64,000 bases of DNA from Azospirillum fermentarium. Its GTDB lineage: Bacteria; Pseudomonadota; Alphaproteobacteria; Azospirillales; Azospirillaceae. The notes beneath the pieces were generated by a model. The model was not told the DNA's origin and made no database searches. It saw only the letters and a program-made list of their open reading frames with translations. The stretch covers positions 640,501 to 704,500 of the forward strand of contig NZ_JAOQNH010000003.1 of NCBI RefSeq assembly GCF_025961205.1, given 5' to 3'. A program made the translations under genes and the position numbers. Below, one piece after another: positions 56,878 through 64,000 of this stretch; position 1 is the stretch's first letter, and each line of letters begins with the position of its first letter.

Positions 56878-57851
56878 GGCGCCGCCCCCTGCTGTTCGGC
56901 GATGAAGGCGCGGATGATCGGTTCGAACGCGTCGTCGCGGCGGAAGCCCAGGGCCAGCGCCCGCGGGGTGTCGATGGCCCCCGGCCAGCCGGCGGCGATG
57001 CGGGCGACGAAGGGATCGGTCTCCCACCGCACCCGCGCGGCGGCATCCGGGTCCACGCGGGCCAGCGCCTCCACCATGGCGCCAACGGTCTGGGGCAGGC
57101 CGGGCAGCGTGACGATGCGGTTGCCGTCGGCAAAGGCGTCCGCCGGCAATTCATGGGCGTGGATCAGATTGTCCACCACCGTGGCGGGGGACGAGACGAA
57201 CACCCGCGTGTCCGGCGGCACCGGGCAGGTGTAGACCTCCCCCGCCAGCGGTTCGCGGATGACGGCGCTGCCAAACGCGCTGGCCGCGCGGTTGGCCGGG
57301 CCGGGGCGGACCACCACCATGCCGATGCGCACCGACCGGCCATCGACGAAGCTCTTGCGGCTGTAGTCGTTGACCAGCAGTTCGCCAATGGCCTTTTGCG
57401 TGCCGTAGGATGTCTGGGGCGTGGGCGCCCACTCCTCCGGCACCACGGGCGGCAGGGTGGCGCCGAACACCGCGGCGGAACTGGCGAAGACGAAACGCGG
57501 CGTCCGGGCCGCCCGCCGCGCCGCTTCCAGCAGCAGGCGGGTGCCCTCAACGTTCACCCGTGTGCCGAGGTCGAAATCCTGCTCGGCCTGGGCGCTGACG
57601 ACGGCGGCCAGATGAAAGACGGAATCCGCCCCGTCCAGCGCCCCGGCCACGGCATCGGGGTCGGTGACGCCGCCGCCCAGAGCCTCCACCCGCGGATCGT
57701 CGAAACCCGTCACCGGCTCGCGGGCCAGGATGGTCAGGCGGGTGATGGCCCGCTCCTGCCCCGCCCCGCCGGCCAGATGCCCGCGGGCCAGCAGCGCCCG
57801 CACCAGACGCCGGCCCAGGAAGCCGCCGCCCCCGGTCACCACCACCTTCAT
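56874..57851 (-). CDS. denD: DenD-like NAD-dependent epimerase/dehydrogenase (D-erythronate dehydrogenase family)
   Basis: A 325-residue extended SDR: cofactor motif TGGGGFLG, and catalytic SSAAVFG with Y-x3-K in TSYGTQKAIGELLVNDYSRK. The TPQTSYGTQKAIGELL stretch and VVVRPGPANRAASAF resemble DenD. Characterised DenD oxidises D-erythronate to the 2-keto acid, but the kinase (OtnK) and isomerase of that pathway are absent nearby. The ATG at 57851 with GGACAGG upstream is preferred over one fourteen codons earlier. Identity as DenD is moderate. Confidence 0.75.
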   Translation of the reverse strand: MKVVVTGGGGFLGRRLVRALLARGHLAGGAGQERAITRLTILAREPVTGFDDPRVEALGGGVTDPDAVAGALDGADSVFHLAAVVSAQAEQDFDLGTRVNVEGTRLLLEAARRAARTPRFVFASSAAVFGATLPPVVPEEWAPTPQTSYGTQKAIGELLVNDYSRKSFVDGRSVRIGMVVVRPGPANRAASAFGSAVIREPLAGEVYTCPVPPDTRVFVSSPATVVDNLIHAHELPADAFADGNRIVTLPGLPQTVGAMVEALARVDPDAAARVRWETDPFVARIAAGWPGAIDTPRALALGFRRDDAFEPIIRAFIAEQQGAAP

Positions 57852-57894
57852 CGCCTGTCCCTTTCCACAGCCACGCCGTTCCGGGGGCACCGGA

Positions 57895-57934
57895 ATTTCA
57901 CGTGCCGTACGTGTGTGTGCCGATATTTCACATG
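57895..57934. promoter_or_regulatory. Direct repeats upstream of the denD-like gene
   Basis: ATTTCACGTG (57895-57904) and ATTTCACATG (57925-57934) are near-identical direct repeats exactly 30 bp apart, about three helical turns. They lie in the 179-base AT-rich gap separating sfnB from the downstream genes. Beyond them CCTATT and AATAGG form a small inverted repeat. This is a plausible regulator site and secondary promoter. Confidence 0.45.
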
Positions 57935-58030
57935 TTCAGCACATTATTCCTATTTATTTAATAGGTTTTTGCGGTGTGGAAAGGGCAGTCACTTTGGCGG
58001 GCCGGGGCCGAGGCCCCGGCCACGCGCAGA

Positions 58031-59278
58031 TCAGCTCCAGGCGTGCAGCGGCGGGTTGACGCCGTTCAGGGCGTAATTGCCGACGATGGCGTATTTCCAC
58101 CGCACCGGATCGTGGAGCGTGTGGACGCGGGCGTTGCGCCAGTGGCGGTCGAAATTGTTCTCGGCCAGGGTGGAGCGGGTGCCGGCCAGCTCGAACAGGG
58201 TGTTGGTCGCCTCGATGGCGATTTCGGTGCTGAGGATCTTGGCCTCGGCCACCGCGATCTGCGCCTTGGCCACCGACTCCGCCGTGGGCGCGGCAACGGC
58301 AGCGTCCACCGCCAGCCCGGCCTTTTCCTGCAGCGCTTCCGCCGCGTGCAGGCGCAGGTTCAGCCGGCCGACCGCCTGGATGGTGTAGGGATCGTCGGAC
58401 GCGCGGTCGAGATTGCTGTCCACCCACGGGCGGGTGCGGGTGCGCACGAACTCCACCGTGTCGCGGATGGCCGCTTCGGCGATGCCGATGTCAACGGACA
58501 CCTGGATGATCTGGAAAATAGCGCCATCGGCGGTGGGCTTGTCATAGCCCTTGTAGCCGGGGACCAGGTGGGTCTTGGGCACCTTCACATTATCCAGGAT
58601 CACGGTGCCGCTGGCGGTGGTCCGCTGGCCGAACCCGGACCAGTCGTCGATCACCGTCAGGCCGGGGGCGTTGCGGTCGGCAATCGCGTACCACGCACGG
58701 CCTTCGTCATCCACGGCGACGATGGGCACCAGATGGGCCAGCAGCGCGCCGGTGGAATAGAACTTGCGCCCGGTGACGATCACGTGGTCGCCGGCGTCGG
58801 TGAAGCGGGTGGCGAAATCCACCGCCCGCTTGGTGCCGAATTCGGAAAAGGCGTTGCCGAAGCGGATGCCCTTCAGCGCCTCCCCGAACAGCAGCCGCTG
58901 CTGCGCTTCGTCCGACACGGTGCGGATGGCGGCCAGCACGCCCAGATGGTTCTGGGAGATCTGCGCCAGCGCCGGATCGGCGGCGGACAGGATCTGCACC
59001 ACGCGGGTCAGGGTGGCGTAGGACACCTCCGGCCCGCCGAACGCCTTGGGCACGTTGATGGACCACAGCCCGCTTTGGGAAAAGGCGTTCAGTTGCTCGA
59101 TGGGCAGGATCCGGTCGCGGTCGCGCGCCGACGCGCCGGGGGCCACGTCGCGGGCCAATGCCTCGGCGACGGCGATGGCTTCGGCATCGTCCTTGATGAT
59201 GTGGGCCGGCGTGGTGGGACGCGGCAGGCCGGGCGCGCCCTTGGGCGGGGCGTCGGCGTCGAGTACGGCAGCGATCAT
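58031..59278 (-). CDS. sfnB: SfnB-type acyl-CoA dehydrogenase-like sulfur acquisition oxidoreductase
   Basis: A 415-residue flavoprotein of the acyl-CoA dehydrogenase superfamily, in the DszC/SfnB branch. LSAADPALAQISQNHLGVL, FGNAFSEFGTKRAVDFATR and TGRKFYSTGALLAHLVP fit that branch. Such enzymes are reduced-flavin dependent and help to release sulfur from sulfones or related compounds. The ATG at 59278 has AAGGAT upstream. It follows livF by 43 bases and may share its transcript. The acyl-CoA catalytic base is not evident, consistent with an oxygenase-like role. Confidence 0.85.
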   Translation of the reverse strand: MIAAVLDADAPPKGAPGLPRPTTPAHIIKDDAEAIAVAEALARDVAPGASARDRDRILPIEQLNAFSQSGLWSINVPKAFGGPEVSYATLTRVVQILSAADPALAQISQNHLGVLAAIRTVSDEAQQRLLFGEALKGIRFGNAFSEFGTKRAVDFATRFTDAGDHVIVTGRKFYSTGALLAHLVPIVAVDDEGRAWYAIADRNAPGLTVIDDWSGFGQRTTASGTVILDNVKVPKTHLVPGYKGYDKPTADGAIFQIIQVSVDIGIAEAAIRDTVEFVRTRTRPWVDSNLDRASDDPYTIQAVGRLNLRLHAAEALQEKAGLAVDAAVAAPTAESVAKAQIAVAEAKILSTEIAIEATNTLFELAGTRSTLAENNFDRHWRNARVHTLHDPVRWKYAIVGNYALNGVNPPLHAWS

Positions 59279-59321
59279 CTCTCAAATCCTTATGATTGGG
59301 AATGGGTGTTTCGGGTATGGA

Positions 59322-60110
59322 TCAATGAACGGAGGCGGCCGGCTCCCCGGCGTCCCCCTCGACACCCAGGCCGAGGTAGAAGGCCTTCACGTCGTCGCGT
59401 TCCCGCAGGTCCGGGGCGGAGCCTTCCAGCACGGTGCGGCCGTTTTCCAACACCGCCGCCCGATCGGCATGGCGCAGGGCCACGGTGGAGTTCTGTTCCG
59501 CCACCAGAATCGACAGCCCCTCCTCCCGGTTCAGGATCTTCAGGGCGTTGAAGATCCCCTCCACCACCAGGGGTGCCAGCCCCATGGATGGTTCGTCGAG
59601 CACCAGCAGCCGGGGCCGGGCCATCAGCGCCCGCCCGATGGCGGTCATCTGCTGCTCGCCGCCGGACGTCAGCCCGGCCAGCGTGCGCCGCCTGTCGCGC
59701 AGGCGGGGGAACAGGGTGTAGACGCGGGCCAGGTCGTGGCGCACCTCCGCCCGCCCCGCCCCCCGGCCAAGCGCACCTGAGAGCAGGTTTTCCTCCACCG
59801 TCAGGGAGCGGAAGCAGTGCCGCCCCTCCAGCACCTGCACCAGACCGCGGCGGACGAGATCCGCCGGGGAGCGGCGGGCGGCGTCCACGCCGTCATAGGT
59901 GATGGTGCCGGCGGTGATCTGCCCGCGCTCGGCGGACAACAGGCCCGACAGCGCCTTGAGCGCGGTGGTCTTGCCCGCCCCGTTGGCCCCCAGCAGCGCC
60001 ACGATCTCCCCCGTCCGCACCGTCAGGCGCACGCCGGACAGGGCACGGATGGCGTGGTTGTAGGTGGCCTCGACCCCATCGAGCGACAGCAGCACCTCGT
60101 GGATGGACAT
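59322..60110 (-). CDS. livF: LivF-like ABC ATPase of a branched-chain-type transporter
   Basis: A 262-residue ATPase with Walker A GANGAGKTT, signature LTSGGEQQMTAIGRALM and Walker B LLVLDEPSMGLAP. VQVLEGRHCFRSLTVEENLL, after the Q-loop, is typical of LivF. It pairs with LivG on the LivHM membrane subunits. It lies after the binding protein, 34 bases on. The SfnB gene follows on the same strand. Confidence 0.94.
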   Translation of the reverse strand: MSIHEVLLSLDGVEATYNHAIRALSGVRLTVRTGEIVALLGANGAGKTTALKALSGLLSAERGQITAGTITYDGVDAARRSPADLVRRGLVQVLEGRHCFRSLTVEENLLSGALGRGAGRAEVRHDLARVYTLFPRLRDRRRTLAGLTSGGEQQMTAIGRALMARPRLLVLDEPSMGLAPLVVEGIFNALKILNREEGLSILVAEQNSTVALRHADRAAVLENGRTVLEGSAPDLRERDDVKAFYLGLGVEGDAGEPAASVH

Positions 60111-60144
60111 GGGTCGTTCCTCCTGTCCGGCGTGGCGGTTGGCG

Positions 60145-61482
60145 TCAGTTGGTGGCGTCTTCCTTGGCCGGGTCGCGCACGGCGATGCCGTGTTCGGCGG
60201 CGTAGGCCAGAGAGGATTTCTCGATGATCGGGCGCAGCAGCGCCCAGTCGGGGGCGATCCAGCCGGAGACGACCGTCCATTTGGCGCCGTCCCACTGCTG
60301 GAAGGTCACGCGGCCCTCGCCCTCGTGGTTGGCGACCGAGACGTTGATGGAATGGAACAGACCCTTGGCCCCCAACGCCTCAACCCGCGCCGGGTCGAGC
60401 CGCAGATGCTCGAAGCCCCACCGCACCTCGTCGCCGGTCAGGGTGCGCTTGCCGAACTTCTCCTGGGCGATGCGCACGGCTTCCACGTTCAGGATGCCGT
60501 TGACGATGCCCAGATTGTGATAGACGCTGCCGATGCGCTTCTTGTCGTCCAGGTTGCCCTTGCCCGCACCGTAGACGCTCTTCACGATCTCCTGCAGCAC
60601 CGGGTATTCCGCACCCGACGCCTGGGTGGTGATGGCGGTGTAGCCCTTGGCGGCGTCACCGGCGGGGATCACGTCCTCCTCGGAATTGGACCAGACGTTG
60701 CCGATGATGCGCTCGGCGGGGAAGCCCACCTTCTGCGCCGTCTTCAGCGCCACCGGGTTCATCACGCCCCAGCCGCGCAGCACCACGTAATCGGGCTTGG
60801 CCCGGCGGATGGACAGCCATTGCGACTGCTGCTCGTTGCCGGGGTGCGGCACCTCGATCTGTTCGACGCTGAAGCCGTACTTCTCGGCCAGGAGCTGGTA
60901 GACCGGGATGGTTTCCTTGCCGTAGGGGGAGCCGTGGTAGAGCACCACGACCTTCTTGCCCTTCAGCTTTTCAAGCCCGCCCTCCTTGCCGGCGATGTAG
61001 TTCACGATGCCGGAGGTTTCGCTGTACGGGTTCAGCAGCAGCGGGAAGACGTACTTGAACACCCGCCCGTCGGTGGAATCGGTGCGCCCGTGGTTGACGG
61101 TGATCAGCGGAACCTTGTCGCGCCCGATGTCGTCGATCATGGCATAGGCGATGCCCACCGACAGCGGGTTCCAGGCGGCCACACCGGCCTTGCTCTTCTG
61201 CCGCTTGTAGCATTCGACGCCGCGTTCCACCTCGTACTGGGTCTCGCACTCGTCCCAGGTCAGGGTGACGCCGTTGACGCCGCCGTCGCGGGTATTGATG
61301 AGGTTCAGATAGTCGATGAAACCGCCGAAGAACCCGGTTCCCCCCGCGGCGTAGGGGCCGACGCGGTAGCTTTGCAGCGGGAAATACTGCTCGTCGGCCA
61401 CGGCGGACGAGGCCGGCAGCAGGGCCGCAGCCCCCAGAAGGGCGGCGAAAAAGGACGCTTTGAGGGCGTTCGGACGCGACAT
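60145..61482 (-). CDS. Branched-chain-type ABC transporter substrate-binding protein
   Basis: A 445-residue periplasmic protein with signal FFAALLGAAALLPASSAVA. The mature start (YFPLQSYRVGPYAAGGTGFF) and DGGVNGVTLTWDECETQY mark a Leu/Ile/Val-binding-fold subgroup common in alphaproteobacteria. The ligand is unknown; the family takes amino acids, amides, aromatic acids and urea. Context with sfnB and metQ hints at an organosulfur compound, by inference only. Confidence 0.9.
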   Translation of the reverse strand: MSRPNALKASFFAALLGAAALLPASSAVADEQYFPLQSYRVGPYAAGGTGFFGGFIDYLNLINTRDGGVNGVTLTWDECETQYEVERGVECYKRQKSKAGVAAWNPLSVGIAYAMIDDIGRDKVPLITVNHGRTDSTDGRVFKYVFPLLLNPYSETSGIVNYIAGKEGGLEKLKGKKVVVLYHGSPYGKETIPVYQLLAEKYGFSVEQIEVPHPGNEQQSQWLSIRRAKPDYVVLRGWGVMNPVALKTAQKVGFPAERIIGNVWSNSEEDVIPAGDAAKGYTAITTQASGAEYPVLQEIVKSVYGAGKGNLDDKKRIGSVYHNLGIVNGILNVEAVRIAQEKFGKRTLTGDEVRWGFEHLRLDPARVEALGAKGLFHSINVSVANHEGEGRVTFQQWDGAKWTVVSGWIAPDWALLRPIIEKSSLAYAAEHGIAVRDPAKEDATN

Positions 61483-61545
61483 CGGGTGTGTCTCCGTTTC
61501 AGGAAATCAGCGATGAGGGGAACGGGGCCGGGGCGGCCCCAAGGA

Positions 61546-62610
61546 TCAGGGTTCCTGGGTGGGACGGCGGCGCAGCCGGTTCCACCCGCGGTCCAGCAGG
61601 GCCGAAAGCCCCGCCGGCTCGGCGATCAGAAAGGTGATGATCAGCAGGCCCAGCACGATGCGCTGGCTCATTTCCAGGACGCCGCTGTCGAACAGCCCGC
61701 CCAGCAGCGCCCCGCCCACGCGGGCCAGGACCAGGGGGAAGACCACGATCAGCGCCGCCCCCAGAAAGGCCCCGCGCAGGCTGGCCAGCCCGCCGATGAT
61801 GACGATGAACAGGATCTGGAACGAGCGGTCGAGGTTGAAGCCCGCCGGCTCCACCGTGCGCAGATAGGCAAACGCCCACAGCACCCCGGCGACGCCGATG
61901 ATGAAGGACGACACGGCGAACGCCAGCAGCTTGACCCGCAGCACCGGCACGCCGATCACGCGCGCCGCCGTCTCATGGTCGCGCACGGCGGCCAGGGCAC
62001 GGCCCGTGGGGCTGTCGATCAGCCGCCACACCACCAGCGTCACCACGCTCACCACCGTCAGCGCGAAAAGGTAACGGCCCACCGGCCCGTCCAGCGGGAA
62101 TCCTGCCACCGACAGCGGCGGCACGGTGACGATGCCCGACGGGCTGTTGTTGGAAAACCACCCCACCTTGTTGAACACCCACTGCACGAAGAACTGGGCG
62201 GCCAGGGTGGAGACGGCGAGATAGAACCCGCGCAGCCGCAGGCTGGGCAGGCCGAACACCAGCCCCACCGCCGCCGCCACGCCCCCGGCCAGCAGGATAT
62301 CCACCACGAACGGCAGCCCCGGCAGGCGCAGGTTCAGGTTATAGGCAGCGTACGCCCCCACAGCCATGAAGGCGGCGGACCCCAGCGATACCTGCCCGGT
62401 GTAGCCGGTCAGGATGTTCAGCCCCAGCCCGGCCAGCGCCAGCGCCAGGAACGGTGTCAGGATGGCGTCGAACAGGTATTCTCCGCCCACCAGCGGCAGC
62501 ACGCCATAGGCCACCGCCAGCACAAGCCCCACCCCCAACGCCGTGGGTGACAGGCGCACGGCGGGCTTGCCCGTGGATTTTGGGGGGGATTTCAGAACGG
62601 CGTCGGTCAT
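61546..62610 (-). CDS. livM: LivM-like ABC permease
   Basis: A 354-residue permease with about ten hydrophobic segments. It carries the family motifs NILTGYTGQVSLGSAAFMAVGAY, in which the GQ.SLG loop is characteristic, and the cytoplasmic EAA-like DSPTGRALAAVRDHETAA. It forms the translocation path with LivH. Only three bases separate it from livH. A basic C-terminal tail ends the protein. Confidence 0.93.
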   Translation of the reverse strand: MTDAVLKSPPKSTGKPAVRLSPTALGVGLVLAVAYGVLPLVGGEYLFDAILTPFLALALAGLGLNILTGYTGQVSLGSAAFMAVGAYAAYNLNLRLPGLPFVVDILLAGGVAAAVGLVFGLPSLRLRGFYLAVSTLAAQFFVQWVFNKVGWFSNNSPSGIVTVPPLSVAGFPLDGPVGRYLFALTVVSVVTLVVWRLIDSPTGRALAAVRDHETAARVIGVPVLRVKLLAFAVSSFIIGVAGVLWAFAYLRTVEPAGFNLDRSFQILFIVIIGGLASLRGAFLGAALIVVFPLVLARVGGALLGGLFDSGVLEMSQRIVLGLLIITFLIAEPAGLSALLDRGWNRLRRRPTQEP

Positions 62611-62613
62611 GGC

Positions 62614-63501
62614 TCAGACCCTTTCCACCAGCCGGGCGCCGAACAGGCCGGCGGGGCGGATCAGCAGGAAACCCAGGGCGGCGGCATAGGCGATCCAGCC
62701 CTCGATCCCGCCGCCGATGACGGGGCCGAGATAGACCTCGGCCAGCTTTTCCACCGCCCCGACGATCAGCCCGCCGACGATGGCCCCGGCGATGGAATCG
62801 AACCCGCCCAGCACCAGCACCGGCAGCGCCTTCAGCACCACCAGCGACAGCGAGAACTGCACCCCCAGCCGCGCCCCCCACAACAGCCCGGCCACCAGCG
62901 CCACCACCCCGGCGGCGGTCCACACCGCGGTCCAGATGCGGTCCAGGCTCAGCCCCACCGCCAGGGCCGCCAACTGGTCGTCGGCCACGGCGCGGAAGCC
63001 CAGCCCGATGCGGGTGTAGCGGAAGAACAGCGTCAATGCGGCCACCATCGCCCCGGCCACCGCCGCGGCGAACAGGTCGAAGGTGCTGATCAGCACGCCG
63101 GAAATCTCCAGCGGCACGTCGTCGATGCCGAGATCCAGCCCATGGACCTGGGTGCCCCACAAAAGCTGTGCCGCCCCTTCGATGACGTAGGACACGCCCA
63201 GTGTGGCCATGAACAGGGTGATGGGCGGCTGGTTGACCAGCGGGCGCAGCACCGTGCGCTCGATCAGCGCGCCGATGGCGGTCATAGCCGCCAGCGTCAC
63301 CACGATCCCGGCCCAGAACGGCAGCCCCCGCTCCGTCAGGCTGACGAAGGTCAGGGCCGCGAACAGCAGCAGCGCCCCTTGGGCGAAGTTCAAAACGCCG
63401 GAGGTTTTGTAGATCAGCACGAAGCCGATGGCGACCAGGGAGTACATCACCCCCGACAGCAGCCCGCCGGCCAGAACCTCGGTGAAGAATTGCCAGTCCA
63501 T
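62614..63501 (-). CDS. livH: LivH-like ABC permease
   Basis: A 295-residue permease with about eight helices. SGVMYSLVAIGFVLIYKTSG and NFAQGALLLFAA near the N-terminus are classic LivH, and RYTRIGLGFRAVADDQLAA is the coupling loop. It follows livG by four bases. Confidence 0.93.
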   Translation of the reverse strand: MDWQFFTEVLAGGLLSGVMYSLVAIGFVLIYKTSGVLNFAQGALLLFAALTFVSLTERGLPFWAGIVVTLAAMTAIGALIERTVLRPLVNQPPITLFMATLGVSYVIEGAAQLLWGTQVHGLDLGIDDVPLEISGVLISTFDLFAAAVAGAMVAALTLFFRYTRIGLGFRAVADDQLAALAVGLSLDRIWTAVWTAAGVVALVAGLLWGARLGVQFSLSLVVLKALPVLVLGGFDSIAGAIVGGLIVGAVEKLAEVYLGPVIGGGIEGWIAYAAALGFLLIRPAGLFGARLVERV

Positions 63502-63505
63502 GGGT

Positions 63506-64000
63506 TCAGATCCCCTCCCCGCCGTCCAGATCGTGGGCCACGCCCAGATAGGCGTCGATCACCACCGGGCTGTTGCGGATCGCGTCGGGCGTGCCGTCGC
63601 CGATCAGCCGGCCGTAATCCAGCACGGCGATGCGGTCGGACAGCCCCATCACCACGCCGATGTCGTGTTCGATCAGCACGATGGTGGTGCCGAGATCGTC
63701 GCGCGCCGCACGGATGTAGCCGGACAGTTCACGCTTTTCGGTCAGCGTCATCCCCGCCATCGGCTCGTCCAGCAGCAGCAGGCGCGGGCGGGCCACCAGG
63801 GCGCGGGCCAGTTCCACCCGCTTCTGGATACCGTAGGGCAAGGTGCCGGCGGGCCGTCCGCCCACCCCTTCCAGATGCAGGAAGGCCAGCATCCGTTCGG
63901 CCTGTTCGTACGCCGCTGCCCGTTCGCGGCGGGCGGCGGGCAGCCCGGCCACCTGGGCGAACACCCCGGCGCGCAGGCCGTGGGTCAGCCCGGCGGTCAC
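63506..64000 (-). CDS. livG: LivG-like ABC ATPase (C-terminal part, start beyond the right edge)
   Basis: About 164 residues of an ABC ATPase whose 5' end is outside the window, so Walker A is not seen. The signature region LPYGIQKRVELARALV, Walker B LLLLDEPMAGMT, H-loop LIEHDIGVVMGLSDRI and the LivG-type tail VIDAYLGVAHD are present. The tail VxxAYLG is diagnostic of LivG-like subunits. Confidence 0.92.
   Translation of the reverse strand: MTAGLTHGLRAGVFAQVAGLPAARRERAAAYEQAERMLAFLHLEGVGGRPAGTLPYGIQKRVELARALVARPRLLLLDEPMAGMTLTEKRELSGYIRAARDDLGTTIVLIEHDIGVVMGLSDRIAVLDYGRLIGDGTPDAIRNSPVVIDAYLGVAHDLDGGEGI

Overview
The window is GC-rich throughout, with closely packed genes whose products look alphaproteobacterial; an Azospirillum-like member of the Rhodospirillales is my best guess. 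That rests on gene content and style (HWE kinase with a FAT GUY-like receiver, nosX, two NarK types, ubiTUV) and not on any rRNA marker. I recognise no rRNA, tRNA, CRISPR array, insertion sequence or phage gene.

The first 35 kb is a respiratory denitrification block. It begins with the 3' end of a zinc alcohol dehydrogenase, then on the minus strand nosR-nosZ-nosD-nosF-nosY-nosL-nosX-tatE (N2O reductase, its electron donor, copper assembly, flavinylation and Tat export). Divergent from nosR is a ferritin-like diiron protein. A double-core hybrid histidine kinase follows, converging on a single-domain response regulator, then a Dnr-type Crp/Fnr regulator. Next come narK1-narK2-narGHJI, a parvulin-type PPIase and a beta-carbonic anhydrase. 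The block continues with ubiTUV (oxygen-independent ubiquinone synthesis) and the two nor arms: norE-norF plus a 51-residue membrane protein on the minus strand, norCBQD on the plus strand. No nitrite reductase gene (nirS or nirK) is present in the window. Five Fnr/Dnr boxes sit at every expected head of this block. The nor and nos sites read TTGAC-N4-GTCAA, while the nar, regulator and ubi sites end in ATCAA. A candidate Fnr-driven small RNA or attenuator lies between the carbonic anhydrase and ubiT.

From 35 to 43.5 kb is a complete kdp locus (small protein-kdpF-kdpA-kdpB-kdpC-kdpD-kdpE, minus strand) for high-affinity K+ uptake. Its head carries an unannotated-style 27-residue membrane peptide translationally coupled to KdpF, and a 21-bp palindrome lies upstream.

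From 43.5 to 54.1 kb are accessory metabolic and efflux genes. A TetR regulator is divergent from SDR-thiolase-MFS, with palindromic operators between them. Then follow LysR, an alpha/beta hydrolase whose nucleophile serine is replaced by Asp, and an RND efflux pair (periplasmic adaptor plus HAE1 pump).

From 54.1 kb to the right edge is one long minus-strand array. Read in transcription order it is livG (cut by the window edge), livH, livM, a substrate-binding protein, livF, an SfnB-type flavin oxidoreductase, a DenD-like dehydrogenase, a medium-chain reductase, a class II aldolase-fold protein and a stand-alone MetQ-like binding protein. The array looks like an uptake and catabolism or sulfur-scavenging unit of unknown substrate.
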